From the NCBI RefSeq assembly GCF_000801105.2, contig NC_079517.1:5270001-5334000 (forward strand): a DNA stretch of 64,000 bases, given 5' to 3'. Origin of the DNA: Raphanus sativus. Taxonomy: Eukaryota; Streptophyta; Magnoliopsida; Brassicales; Brassicaceae. Each line of letters begins with the position of its first letter. The stretch's first letter is position 1. Both the position numbers and the translations under genes were made by a program. The notes under the pieces are model-generated. The model made no database searches and was not told where the DNA came from. It worked only from the letters and a program-made list of their open reading frames with translations. This document shows positions 49,373 to 61,660 of the stretch, piece after piece.

Positions 49373-50279
49373 TTATCCTGGGGGTGTAGCTCCTCCCGCA
49401 GGTGCAGCTCCTCCTGCTGCGGGTGCAGGTGCTGCTCCTCCTGCCGCAGGTACCGCCCCACCCGTTGGTACACCTTTGAGTAGATTTTTTAACCATTCTG
49501 GGATATTTCCGGACGTCTGAACTCCACCACCTGGTTTATTTCCAAATGTTCCAGAAAATGATTTTCCTCCCCATGATCCTCCAAAGCCACCTGAAAACTT
49601 AAACATTTTCAATGGTGCTTGGGCTAAGCGGGCCAACGAAGTTCCTTCCGCTGTCCTATAAATCACACACAGAAGTTGCCAGTGAAAAGATAGCTAAAAA
49701 AGAAGAAATGTGATAGGAACAAAAAATTAATTCAAATTTTTTTTTGTGGTAGTATGTAAAAAGGAACCTTAAACACAAGGATAAAGATGACTGAACAAAA
49801 TTTTAAATTTCGATTGGTTTTAGATGTGGGCAGCTGATCGAACCCTGAGAAATCAAAATCATCACAAGCTACAATCACATTCAAATGTGTGGCTTCTAAA
49901 TATTTGTTTAATCTGATACCGTAAGCCTTGGCCAAAGGCTACTACGTCATGAATGTGCACGTATGTGAATATTATATAAGCAAAATCTCGAGTTAATTTC
50001 AAAAGAATTTTCTTAATATTACTTGATGAGCCCCAAGATGAGACTAATGGCGGTGATTCCGAGGGTGGCACCGGCCGTTAGCCCAGAGGCTAGGAGAGTA
50101 GTGGCTATAGTGGCGGGAAGGAGAATTGGACTGAATATGAGGAAAAGCGGTGTGGATACAACTAATGCCACGGCTGAACCGGCGAGTGTTAGACACGCAA
50201 ATGCAAATAAGACTACAGAAGTCACGGAAGCAACAACAACCTTAATAACATCCAACAATGTGCTGAGAAAAGAGAACAT
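49373..50279 (-). CDS. Oleosin-domain pollen-coat protein, GRP14-like
   Basis: Two exons on the minus strand (50279-50023 and 49655-49373) give 179 residues. I start at the first true ATG (MFSFLSTLLDVIKVVV). The oleosin hairpin is complete: a hydrophobic arm, the proline knot PLFLIFSPILLP (PX5SPX3P), and a second arm ending LGITAISLILGLI. The phase-2 intron follows the hairpin at once. Exon 2 encodes a Gly/Ala/Pro-rich tail (GGFGGSWGGKSFSGTFG, repeated GGAAPA). Such proteins coat tapetal lipid droplets and, after tapetal lysis, end up in the pollen coat; the tail is often cleaved off. It is nearest to PEI1, as GRP14 (At5g07510) is in Arabidopsis. The other three family members follow in the same orientation. 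Confidence 0.9.
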
Positions 50280-50370
50280 TTTGTACAAAATTCTGGATTT
50301 GGATGACTGGTGGAAAGAAATGGATTTTATGGAGTGTGTAGTCTACATGTACAAGACGTGAGTAAGTAAA

Positions 50371-50455
50371 GAGACCTACGTTACACTACGTCACGTCACA
50401 TTCTCTTCTTTTGTGTGTGCGTGTGTGTGCGTAGGTTGTCATGTTTTTAGCCTTC
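50371..50455 (-). promoter_or_regulatory. Conserved upstream block of oleosin gene 1 with tandem TGACG boxes
   Basis: Read on the minus strand, TGTGACGTGACGT (50388-50400) carries two overlapping TGACGT motifs about 110 bp before the ATG, next to GTAACGTAGGTCTC. A second block (GGCTAAAAACATGACAACC) follows upstream. A TATA-like CATAAAATCC lies near 50323-50332. The same arrangement recurs before the next two oleosin genes. Confidence 0.75.
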
Positions 50456-50462
50456 TTTTCTG

Positions 50463-51829
50463 TATTGTCAAAGCTCAAACGTTACTTGTCATGTTTACGG
50501 TTGGAACACCCTAAAGGGCCTAAACCAAGTCCTTCGGAAGATAGATTCGAGGATGCAGTTTAATTCAGCCATATTGAGTGTTTACCGAGACAAACAGTTT
50601 AGTTTCAGCATTTTTCTGATTTCTAACCACTTTAATTACTAAGAATACTTACTTTTAGGTGATATATATTAATAAAATGTTCTCTCCATAAAATTGTCTG
50701 ATTTGGAAACATTTCATACAAAACTTACACCTCCCTTATTAAAACAAAATCCTTCTCATAGACCCAACATTTTTTTGTAAGGTTTTAATTAATACACCCT
50801 TTTACTCTACAATAAGCTCATCCAAATTAATTAATACTCTTTCTTTTATACTACTATTAAATAACTTTCCAAAGAACTACGGACTGTGTTTCAAAACAAT
50901 TACTAAATATGTTTCCAAATAACACAATAACTAATTTTATATCCAAACAACATAAAACATTAAGTCCTACATTTTAATAAATTTTTATTTATCTTCTTTT
51001 CAATGATTTGGCTAATACACTTAATTCATTTATCAAACAAATTTGAAAATTATAAATACTTTTCGCGGGTTTAAACTGCAAAATAATTTCATTTATTATA
51101 AAATTAATTAAAATAATAGATTATTTTATTATTATTTTCATAAAAAGTTACATTCATTTAAACTTAATAAAGTTTTTTATTTGATTTTTTTCTTAAATTG
51201 TTCTTATTCTTAAAAGCATATAATTATTAATACGAGATTATCTTTGGTTTAAGTTGACATCAGATAAGTTTTATACAAATAAAATGTTATAGCCAATAAA
51301 TTGACATAAAATAAGTTTCATAATTTAAAATGTATCAAATAAGTGTATATATATCACACAATTAATCAATACAATTACATATATTTTATTTGATATTTAT
51401 AACAAACAGATTGAAATAATTTCAAAACAAAGTTAAATATTTTTTTCATATTTAATATAAATGTAAATAATATAATTATATATTTTTCAAAATTCTAAAA
51501 ATAAAATATTCAAATGTTACTTATCAAAAATGTTAAATATTAATTTTGTAAATTAATTTTTGTTAAAAATTAATTTCGTGTTTTTAAACGGATCAGATCT
51601 AATATTCCTTAAAATCAAAAGAACCAATTTGCCGCCTCAAAAGATTACATGAAAGTATGAAACCATCATAAATTTATCAATATACACCTTTTCAAGCTTC
51701 CTAAGAAAAGGTTTGCAATATAGAAAGCCACGAACAAATCTTTATTCCTTTTTTTCTCCTTAACGGCCTCAAGTAAACTGTAATACAAATTGTAATCTTT
51801 TCTAGACGAATGCAACTAAACGTTACCAA
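50463..51829. other. AT-rich spacer upstream of oleosin gene 1
   Basis: Non-coding AT-rich sequence with no clear transposon ends. A region near 51590-51720 is slightly less AT-rich, without a frame. It is bounded on the right by the target duplication of a LINE. Confidence 0.5.
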
Positions 51830-51847
51830 ATCTTATATCTATCTTCT

Positions 51848-54466
51848 TTTTTTTTTTTGGTCAAAGGTTGTTGATTTAAAACTAAAATCTGTTTCATACA
51901 GCAAGCAATAAACAAAAGGAAGCTAAAGCGTTCTTTGCTAACCCGTCAGCCACAAAGTTATCCGCACGGGGAATTAAAACAAAAGATAGAGTTGAGAAGA
52001 GAGGAATGAGGTGACTGATATCGCATAACAGTCCCGCTATCTCGTTCAGAACTTCCCCTGATCGCAGGGCAGAGATGAGGACACTTGAGTCCGACATGAT
52101 TTGGAGGCGTGAGAAACCCTCCGATGAAGCTACTTGCAAAGCTTCCCTAACAGCCAGTGTCTCAGCAACTAGAGCAGAGCCGACATAACCTCGAGAGGCA
52201 GCACCTTTGATCTCCAAATGGCGCTCTTTGTCCTGTAAACACCAACCAAAACCAGCACAATTAAATAAAGCATTCCACGCTCCATCCACCGAACAAGTCG
52301 GAACATTAGACACTACTGGTCCTATTGCACTCCTTGGAGGGAGAACAATATTTTCTTGCTTTTTCTTTGCCATTTCCCACTCTTTAGCATCTTTAATTGC
52401 CTTTGAGAGTGTTTCTTCAGCTGTATAAAATTTATCTTCAAAGAGTCTTTTGTTCCTTGCTGTCCAAAGGTTCCAAAGGATCCAGGGGGACAGGGGAGAA
52501 CAGGTTAGACCCGAGGGAGGAAGATTCACCAAGTTTGGCGTTAACACCAGGAGCTGTTGGAGTGATTCTGTGGGAAGAGCTTGCGCTTGGGGACGAGCTA
52601 TGATTGGAGCAAGCGCCCAACTCTGTTGCGCAAAAGGGCAGAGCAAGAACACATGGTTGATAGTTTCCAGCTCTCCACAGACTTTACAAGCCGGCATTAC
52701 TTCCATACCTCTATGGATTAGAAGGTCAGCCACTGGGAGAGCATTGTTGAGAGCTCTCCAAATCAAATGCTGAATTTTTTTTGGAGAGTCTAACTTCCAC
52801 ACATGTTTCATCCAATCAAAGCCATGGTTGTTTGGCCTTCGCTCATGGAGATTGGACATTTTATATCCAGATTTAGTGGTATAGTTTCCTTTGCTGTCAC
52901 CTAGCCAAACGAGTTTGTCTTGTGGCTTTAGGGAGCTCGGGATCAACTGTCTGATAATATCCTCATATTGAGGAAGATGAAGGCGTATGAGTGGCAAGTT
53001 CCAGTCATTCGAATCAGGGAGGAGCAGATCCTGTACTGTTAGCTGGTGGTTCTCCCACGTTGGGGGGCCGATAGGGGTCATTGGTTTGGATGTGGAGAGC
53101 CAGGGGTCAGTCCAGACCTTTATGCTAGCTCCATCTCCAACTAGAAAGCCCAAACCCTTTTCAAGGACTGCTTTTCCCGCCATGATTCCTGTCCACCCGT
53201 GAGATGATGCTTGCTTTGGGGTACTCTCCAAGAAGGAGCACTCTGAGAAATACTTGCCTTTTATCACTCTAGAAAGCAAAGCATCCGGGTTGTTTAGGAT
53301 TCGCCATCCCAATTTTGCAAGGAGAGAGTCATTGAACAATTCCAGGTCTTTGAATCCTAGTCCTCCTACACACTTGGGAGTTGCCATCCTATCCCATGAG
53401 ACCCACGCCATTTTCCTCTTATCCGGAGCGCTGTCCCACCAGAACCGTGTGAGGATAGACTGGATGCGCTTACAAAGGGATTTTGGAATTTTGAAACTTG
53501 ACATGGAGTAATTTGGGAGTGCAGAGAGGACTGTTTGGAGCATCACATGCTTCCCTGCCCCCGATAAAAACTTTGTAGGCCAAGACTGTGATTTTTGCCG
53601 AATCTTGTCCACCAGACCCGTGAACACATCTCGCTTCTTCCTGCCAAAAGTCTCTGGGAGGCCTAGATATTTTCCCATGCCACCTTCCTTTTCAATGCCG
53701 ATGATGCGCTTCACTTGGTTCATAATCGTCTCCGGCGTTCGCGACGAGAAGGAGACAGTCGATTTGTCCAGATTAATGCACTGGCCCGAGCAGCTTTCAT
53801 ATTTCTTTAAGATCCTCAGTAGCGAGGTACAGCTCTTATCCGATGTGTTGCTAAAGAAGACGGTGTCATCCGCAAACAACAGGTGATTAATGAAAGGGCT
53901 CTTACGGCACACTTGCAGCCCTTTGAATTTTCCCCGTTGTTGCTCTTGAAAACAAAGTCCCGTTAGCACCTCGGTGCACATGATGAAAAGGTAAGGGGAT
54001 AACGGATCTCCTTGCCGGAGGCCTCGTTTTGGGAGTACTTGTCCGTGAGGGGTTCCGTTAATCAGATATGAGTATGAGACAGTGGTCACACATTCCATAA
54101 CCCAATTGACACAGATTGAATCGAACCCTACTGTCTGAAGTACCTTCTCCAAAAAAGCCCACTCAATCCGGTCGTACGCCTTGCTCATGTCGGTCTTGAC
54201 CACCATCGAGCATCTCTTGGTTGCCTCCGAGACTTTCAAGTAGTGCAAAGTTTCATGGGTGATAAGGATGTTGTCTTGGATAGCTCTACCAGGGACGAAA
54301 GCCGATTGGTGATGGGAGATTATACCATCCAGGAAACTCTGAAGCCGTCGCGTGAGAATTTTGGCTATTATCTTGTATCTCACGTTACATAGGGCAATAG
54401 GTCTAAACTCCGAGGGACTTTTTGGACCTGAGACCTTTGGGAGGAGGCTATTATCTTGTATCTTGT
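51848..54466 (-). mobile_element. LINE with complete RT C-terminal half, zinc-binding and RNase H domains
   Basis: An uninterrupted 829-codon frame runs from 54383 down to 51894, and the same frame is open further upstream to about 54447 ([15 protein letters not shown]). Reverse-transcriptase motifs are visible: [37 protein letters not shown] and FADDT. A zinc-binding segment ([17 protein letters not shown]) and RNase H end ([17 protein letters not shown]) follow. Poly-A (as plus-strand T run) lies at 51847-51858. ATCTTATATCTATCTTCT is repeated exactly at 51830-51847 and 54467-54484. The endonuclease and ORF1 are missing, so it is 5'-truncated and non-autonomous. Confidence 0.94.
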
Positions 54467-54485
54467 ATCTTATATCTATCTTCTA

Positions 54486-56146
54486 TCTTCTATATATATA
54501 AAGAAGGTTTTTCTCCCTCCTAGATGTGCCACATAGGATATCACTTCAGAAAGTCGAAAGGTATCGTCGCGTCACGTATCACTGCGTCACTTTGTTAAAT
54601 GAATATATCTTTTCACATTTTCATATAAACAAATAATCTGTAACTGACATTTTAATGCACATCAATAAGCGCTTATCCGTATATAAAGAGATCCATTGCA
54701 GCCACTACGTATCTTGACAATACTCTAAGATCCTTTTAAAACAACTTTTAATTATGGCCAGAAGATAAAACAGATGAAATGTTGGACTTGCAGGCAGATA
54801 GTGGAGTAACATAAGACATCGTCATCTTTGCTCAGTCACGAGCGCATCTAACATTACCAACGCCGCATGTAGCTCGAAAACGGGTTCAATACTGCCCTAT
54901 GTATCTTTAAAACATCCAAAAATTGTTTTTTAGATCATTGCAAATTACTCTAATTCAGAGATCATATGTTTGTTAGTATTGATTGTATAGGATGTTTAGG
55001 CATATATATTAAACAACTATATTTACAAATACAAAATAGTACTCGATTTATGTTACATATTGTAATAGTGGATTAGAATAAAAAGGAAAAATGCGGTTAT
55101 AATACTGTTTTAGTTTTTAGTTTGAAGGAAAGAAAAATGATAATAATAAATATATGTAGTGTATTATACGGGATTATTATGATTTTGAAAGTAAAACAAA
55201 TATATAAGAAAATTGCACATTTTGGATGCGAGTGTGATTCATATTAATTGGGTTTAGTTTAGAGTGCAATATTATCTTCAAAAAAAAATTAAGATAGAAA
55301 TTATATTTATATCCATAACCTAGATAATTTAAGTTTTACAAAAAATTAAAAATTTGTGTATATTATTTAGTTTACTTAATTTTTTAAAAGTTATGTTTGA
55401 ACTTCAGAATAATTATTATCACTATTTTTTAAATATATTCTTAATTTAATATTTAAAGATTAGATGAAATAATTTATTAGAAAGGTCTGCTTTTATTATC
55501 AATTTGAGATGTAATATATTCATATTTTAGATTTACAAAGAACTTTAATACAAATATCGAAAAGTATATATAGTTATTCTATTAACTAACATGTACTATA
55601 GCGTAATAAAATAATTTAAAAATAATAGTTAGTTTAATATGTATTTTGCTGATTTATAATATTTTTGTACATATTAATATATGGCCGTATAAGTTCTGTT
55701 TGTGCATAATATTCTATAGCCAGATTAAAATTTTATGTAAGTATAAATATATAATCATCAGAGCATACTATCTGTTTATTTGCTATGTTTTACATTTGTT
55801 TTAGTTTATTTCTAGCAAATTATTGATATAACATAAAGCAAGAATAAATCCTCAAATATAACATAAATATTAAAAAAAAACAAGTGTTAATAGTAGCAAT
55901 TACTGACATCGTCCTAAACAACTACAAAATATATTCGACTAAGATTACCTCAAATTTAATATCATATTCTTCACTGTATTAGATACTCTAACATAAAAAA
56001 AAGAATTCTGGTATTCAAAACTCAATCTCATTTTCTTAACATAATCACACTTGCAACCAATTGAACATAGAAGAAATTTACACAAAATTATATGTTTCAT
56101 AAAAATCGATACATCAAATCTCGCGCGTAGTACGGACTTGCCCTAG
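54486..56146 (+). mobile_element. Non-autonomous Helitron, about 1.66 kb
   Basis: The 3' end GCGCGTAGTACGGACTTGCCCTAG followed by host T (56147) is a typical Helitron terminus. The 5' end is placed at TCTTCTATATATATAAAGAAGG after host A (54485), but the neighbouring TATCTTCT repeats and the LINE target duplication make it ambiguous by some tens of bases. The interior is AT-rich with no gene. It begins two bases after the LINE duplication. Confidence 0.65.
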
Positions 56147-56643
56147 TATTTCATGGAGTAAAGTTTAAACACGGATTCAAAAAATGTGTTTATGTACCAA
56201 TTTACTTTTTGACATCTATCTTTCTCAAGAAAATATTATTACTGAACTGGAATGAAATGCTAATGAATATATTCTTCAAACATTTGTATATAATCTTATA
56301 TAATTCAGTAAAAGATAGTAAAATACAGATTATGAGAATTTTTTCACATGTCTCGCTGTACGTTTTCGAACGAGTGTAACTTTACCTTTTTATATATTTA
56401 TTTTTGAAAAATAAACTGAAGAAGCGCATGGACAATAGATAGTTAACATTATTTTCTAGTCAACTATGTATCCGTCTTTTATAATTATAAGCAAATTAAA
56501 CATTGTTACATAGAAAAATATAATGTATAAAGCTTAGTAAAAAGGCTATTTTATTTTTAGTTTCCGTATCATAAATTCTTAAGTTAATTATTACATGATT
56601 CATATATGCTACATATTGAAACAGTATAAACCAACGTTTTTTA
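56147..56643. other. AT-rich spacer downstream of oleosin gene 2
   Basis: No gene. It contains the 3' untranslated region of oleosin gene 2 near its right end. Confidence 0.5.
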
Positions 56644-57380
56644 TCAGGTGGGTGCAGGTGCAGCCGCTGGTGCCGCTGCTGGATCTGCTGCTGGTGCTGC
56701 TTCAGCTGCAGGTGCAGCTGCTGGTGCTGCTGCAGCTCCACCTGAAGCCATGCTACGATATTTATTAACGAGTCCCAGAATTTTTTTGAGAATTGCCAAA
56801 CGTGAACCGCCGCCACCGCCACCCCCAAGTCTTGCTTTAATTCTATTTATTATAATTCTTCGTAACGGGTTTGAGGCCAATGTGACTTCTCCTGCAGTCC
56901 TATCACACATCACATAAATGTATATATGTCAGATGCTAATTATATAGTTGAAACCTTGTACGGTTGTACCATATTCTTATTAGTTACGTTGACATGTTTT
57001 CAAATAATATATAAGCAGAAATCTCTAGCGATCTCAATAAAATATGTCTAATATTACCTAAAGAGCCCCGTGATGAGACCTATGCCGGTCAGTCCGAGGG
57101 TGGTACCGGCCATGAGCCCACTGGCTAGGAGGGTAGTGGTAATAGTGGCGGGTACGAGAATTGGACTAAATATGATGAAAAGTGGTGCGGATACGATTAA
57201 TGCCACGGCTGAACCACCGAGTGTTACACAAGAAAGGGCTAAGAAGACTAAGGAGGTCACGGAAGCTATAATAATCTTTATAACGTTCAGCAATGGGAAG
57301 ATAAAAGAGAACATTTTGAAGAAACGGCTAAATATCGATTGCTGAGAATGAGATTCGTGTTGAACGAGTTCTTCGCTCAT
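56644..57380 (-). CDS. Oleosin-domain pollen-coat protein, second member (GRP18-like)
   Basis: Two exons on the minus strand (57380-57058 and 56899-56644) give 192 residues. The N-terminus (MSEELVQHESHSQQS) resembles that of Arabidopsis GRP oleosins. The hairpin includes the proline knot PLFIIFSPILVP and ends GLTGIGLITGLF. The intron follows in phase 2 at the same place as in gene 1. Exon 2 has a basic stretch (RRIIINRIKARL), a run of seven glycines, and an Ala/Pro-rich tail (AAPAAAPAAEAAPAAD). Expected role: tapetal lipid-body and pollen-coat protein. Position suggests GRP18 (At5g07520) but the tails evolve fast, so one-to-one naming is uncertain. Confidence 0.9.
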
Positions 57381-57471
57381 ATTCTCAGATCGGATGGTTG
57401 TTCATTGGTGGAGGTGGGAAGAGATGGATTTTATATATGAAGTCGTACATGCAAAACAGTGGGTGCAAATA

Positions 57472-57550
57472 GAGATCTACGTTGCATAACGTCACGTCAC
57501 ATTCCATTTTTGTGTGTGTGGTAGTCATCATGTTTTTTGAGCCTTCATTT
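57472..57550 (-). promoter_or_regulatory. Conserved upstream block of oleosin gene 2 with tandem TGACG boxes
   Basis: Minus-strand GTGACGTGACGT (57489-57500) lies about 109 bp before the ATG, with GCAACGTAGATCTC on its downstream side and CTCAAAAAACATGATGAC upstream. TATA-like TCATATATAAAATCC is at 57426-57440. The spacing closely matches that of oleosin gene 1. Confidence 0.75.
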
Positions 57551-57596
57551 GTTTCTGGTAGGAGCTCAAACACGACAAACTGACATATTGAGATTT

Positions 57597-58697
57597 TTTT
57601 TGAAACTGATTTTATATTGAAATGCATGAGAAATGTAAAAAATACAAGTCCAAGGCTTTAGTTGCAAGGCCCAACCCAAATACACATTACATAGAATAAT
57701 CTCATATCAAGACCCATTAGGTAACCAACCCAAAGAGAGAAACCCAGTAAGATGAAGAGGCAGTAGAGTTAAGGAAGTTTCTTGGAGACATCGACGGTTT
57801 GAGAGGAGCTTGATCACGCCATCGATGGGGGGAGTTGTCATTGCAGTAAGGTGATTAGGAGAGCCACTGTTGCATCATGGTGGAGGAAGCAGCAGGATTC
57901 AAAGACCTAAAGCTCAGGAGACGGTCTTTGATCTGCCTATCAATTAAGCGAGAGATGGTGTCCACCGATCGGAAGATATTTCGGTGCAGTCTAGCGTTTC
58001 TTTCCATCCAAATCCAATAGAGACAAACCTGCCAGCAAAGCAAGGCAAGCCTCCTTCTCGGCGTCTGAGGGCTCAGAGATCCTAGTTGAGCCAAAACCGA
58101 TGACCATGACCTTGCAGGATCAAGACCAGAGCGGGGCGCAAGCGTACTCCATAAGCTCCATGAAAACGGACAGTCAAAATAAAGATGGTCCCTGCTTTCC
58201 GGAGCAGAATTACAGAGCAGGCACAGAGGCGAAGTTCGAAGCCCCCAGCCGATGATTCTGTCTCTTGTTGGACACCTGTTGAGCACAAAAAGCCATGCCA
58301 AGAAGCTGTGTCGAGGTATACCCCCCTTGATCCAGATGAACCGGAACCAAGAGACATACGGCCCCTGCACTCGAAGGTTATTATACACACTCCCAATAGA
58401 AAATTTTGTTTCCAGTTTTCCATTAATTACCCATTCGTAGAAATCATCATCATTATTCAGAATGATGGTAGTTAAGTGAGCGTGTAATTGAACCTGTCTT
58501 TCAGATCGTGCTGGAGGAAGACGCCAAGAATTGTCGGTGAAGAGAGATGCCAACGTTGCTGAAGGATCGATTCCCATGGAGGCAGGACCAAGTTGCAGAA
58601 AGTCTCTCATGTTACCAAATTGGGACCAGTTATCTGTCCAAAACCGGCATGAGAGCCCATTCGAAGCTCTGAGGTGAATTCATTTATAGATCAAACC
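57597..58697 (-). mobile_element. LINE 3' fragment just upstream of oleosin gene 2
   Basis: A 251-codon frame (58610-57855) and its upstream continuation (RFWTDNWSQFG) encode the LINE RT zinc-binding region: WFRFIWIKGGIPRHSF, CLLCNSAPESRDHLYFDC and WMERNARLHRN. The T run at 57594-57601 is its poly-A. GACATATTGAGATTT is repeated at 57582-57596 and 58698-58712, extending to about 20 bp with one mismatch. It is a 5'-truncated insertion. Confidence 0.9.
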
Positions 58698-58846
58698 GAC
58701 ATATTGAGATTTAACATTAAAAATGTTCTTAAATAATCTCTAACTATTAAAAATAAAAATGAGAAAGAACAAAAATCAACTTTTTAAAATAATCTTTAGA
58801 AACTCATGAAAAGTTAAGGTAATGGCTCACCTCACTTTAAAACTAA

Positions 58847-60100
58847 CTAGAGTTTGATCCGCACGTTTGTGCATAAATTTTTCATTTTATAAATATATAA
58901 CTTTAAATATTATCGTATAAGTTTTAAATAAATGGTTTACAATTAGTGTTATATATTGTGGAATGAGACTAATAATTTCTCATGTCATAGTTTTATAATC
59001 TTATTGTTTAAACTTCTTATTCGTCATTATTAATATATAGTGATTTGTATTTATTTGTCATATAGTGATTTGTTTTATACATTTCATATTCTTATTTATT
59101 ATTGTTACTTATTGATATATTTTTGAGTATGATACATAAATTATAATCTGAAATAATAAAATATATAATCTCCTTTAATATAGCTTTCTATTTTTTTTAC
59201 AATTTGCATACAACACATTTTTAAAATTTATTTATTTATACGTAGATAGATATTTATTTATGATAATTTATATGTCCATGTTCTGTTTATGAAATAATAC
59301 TTTAACATCTATCACTTTATTATTTTGCGAGATCTATAAGTAAATACATTTTTATGTTTAAATAATATAGCTATATTATTTAAGTAAATTGTATACATAG
59401 TAGTATTTATCATATTATTTTAGTAAATTTTATCTATATATGATAACTTTTTATTATGGTATTAATTACTTCTGATTTTATTATTAAATTAAGATTTCAA
59501 AAAATTACTTTTTTATTTTTACAGCATGATTTGTTTTTGTGTTACATTTTTAAAAAAATTCTACCATCTGTTATTTTATAATTTATAAAATTTGGAATAT
59601 TATCATTTTCAGTTTTTCATATTTTGAAAAATTGTATACTTAATCAATAGAAATTTAAAAAATTACACAGTTATTTTTTAGTTAGGAACATTATATGATT
59701 TTTGAATTTTTTTTACTAAATTAATCCATTTTTATAAAAATATATTTGAATTTTTGGTAAGATTTTAAATATTTTATCAAGATATTTTTTTAAACTAAAA
59801 TAAAAATTAAATTTATAAGTAAAATTGATTTGTCATTAATATTTTAATTAATTATTAAAAATTCAAATTATTCTAGTAACAAATTTTGTAATTATTATAT
59901 AGAATTTATAAGTAAAATTGATTTGTCATCAACTAAAGGTTAGTTATATACTATTATATATTGTGTATAAATATTTATAGATAATATATTTGCGAGTTTC
60001 AAAATAAATAAAATGATATTATATAGTTGTAGATATAAAAGTTTAACATATGATAATAATTTTACATTTTGGATAAAATATTATATAGTTTACATAGTAC
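58847..60100 (-). mobile_element. Probable Helitron, 3' end defined, 5' end uncertain
   Basis: Read on the minus strand, GCACAAACGTGCGGATCAAACTCTAG ends at 58847 and is followed by T, a classical crucifer Helitron 3' end with a GCAC...GTGC hairpin. The body is very AT-rich. I could not place its 5' TC end; the right limit given is only the end of the AT-rich tract. Confidence 0.5.
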
Positions 60101-60414
60101 AGGGAGCATCATCCATATTTTTCTAAGTATTAAATTTCTATAATTAAATATCGGAAGCTAGCTAAACCAGGTCCTTTCAAGAAGGAATGGAAATAATTGT
60201 TACCACATTACATTATTTTTATATTTTCACTATACATTGTATCATAATAGTCTTTCTGTCTTATCATATTAATCAGTTTTAACCATTACATATATTAACA
60301 TAAAAATTGTAAAAAGTTTTTTTTCCCTTACAATGCCGTACAATTCATGACACGTCATATGCTAAACATTGGAATAGGTCCACCAATGTCTTTTATTCTT
60401 CCATGAATTCACGT

Positions 60415-61546
60415 TTACTCACATGTGTTTACCACCACTCCCATGTGAACTTTCACCATCTGAACTTCCATCTGAACTTCCATCTGAACTTTCACTTGAA
60501 CTACTTGCATCCATAGATGAACCTGCATAATGGAATTCTTTTTTCTCCTTTTTAGAAGAGCCTCCACCCCCGTGTTTACCTTCACCCATTGACGAACCTC
60601 CACTTCCGTGTTTGTCTCCACTTCCATGTTTGCCTCCACTCTCGTGTTTGCCTCCACTCTCGTGTTTGCCTCCACTTCCGTGTTTGTCTCCACTTCCGTG
60701 TTTGCCTCCACTTCCGTGTTTGTCTCCACTTCCGTGTTTGCCTCCACTTCCGTGTTTACCTTCACCCATTGATGAACCTCCACTTCCGTGTTTACCTCCA
60801 CCCGTAGAAGAACCTCCACCTCCATGCTTAGCTTCATCCGTCGACGAACCTCCACTTCCATGTTTACCTCCGCTTCCGTGCTTACCTTTATCCATTGACG
60901 AACCTCCACCTCCATGTTTACCTCCGCCTTCGTGTTTACTCTCACCCTTTCCGTGTTTACCTTCACTTTTGTGTTTACTCTCATCCGAAGAAGACGAATC
61001 TCCACCTTCAGATTTACCTTTTTCTTTAGATTTTTCCTCCTTTTTCTCTTTGATCTTATTCTTGACTTTGCCTATCGTTTCCTTGATTTTGTCCTTAATA
61101 GTACTTGGTTTAATACCCTCTGGTATAATATTACTTGGTTTAACAGCCTCTGGTATAATATTACTTGGTTTAACAGCCTCTGGTATAATATTACTTGGTT
61201 TAATAGCCTCTGGTATGCCCAACAGAGATAGGGACGGCGAACCTGCCTGAGCCTGCTGATCCGCTTTTTTACCGCCGAGCCCAGCGGCTAGGACAGTAGT
61301 GGCTGCAATGGCAGGTAAGAGAATCGGACTGAATATGATGAAAAGGGGGGTAGATACGGCTAATGCCACGGCTGAACCACTGAGTGTTACACCGGCGAAG
61401 CCTAAATAGACTGCTGAGGCGACGGAAGCAACAACCATCTTGATAACCTCAAATGTCGGGAGGAGAAAAGGGAACAAATTGAAAAAAGAAAACATACTTC
61501 CCTGCTGCTGAGCCGGAGCTGCTTCGATTTGGGATTTGTTTTTCAT
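60415..61546 (-). CDS. Oleosin-domain glycine-rich pollen-coat protein, long-repeat type (GRP17-like)
   Basis: A single uninterrupted frame gives 375 residues (stop at 60419-60421). The N-terminus (MKNKSQIEAAPAQQQGSMF) leads into an oleosin hairpin with proline knot PLFIIFSPILLP. The second arm stops early at TTVLAAGLGGKK; the TAG.LG.TAI.LI.GL segment seen in the two other members is missing. There is no intron. Next come four near-copies of an IPEAVKPSNI decapeptide, a Lys/Glu-rich region (DKIKETIGKVKNKIKEKKEE), and a long tail of KHGSGG, KHGSGD and GGSSMDKGKHG repeats ending in HGSGGKHM. This matches the GRP16/GRP17 style of pollen-coat proteins; GRP17 is needed for pollen hydration in Arabidopsis. 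Repeat arrays may vary between accessions. Confidence 0.9.
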
Positions 61547-61660
61547 ATTTTCTGATGGTTTGGTGATGGGAAGAGAGAGGGCTTTTTATGAAGAGGTTGT
61601 GTGGTCTACGACGTGCACGGTACACATGCATGCTCCATGCAAAACGATTGGAGTATATAT

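Noticed and set aside
60580..60960. Regularly spaced short repeats resembling a CRISPR array
   Set aside because: They are in-frame protein-coding repeats in a plant gene with no unique spacers.
60612..61250. Pro/Leu/Cys-rich 212-codon plus-strand frame
   Set aside because: It is the complement of the KHGSGG repeats of the minus-strand oleosin; repetitive DNA stays open in several frames.
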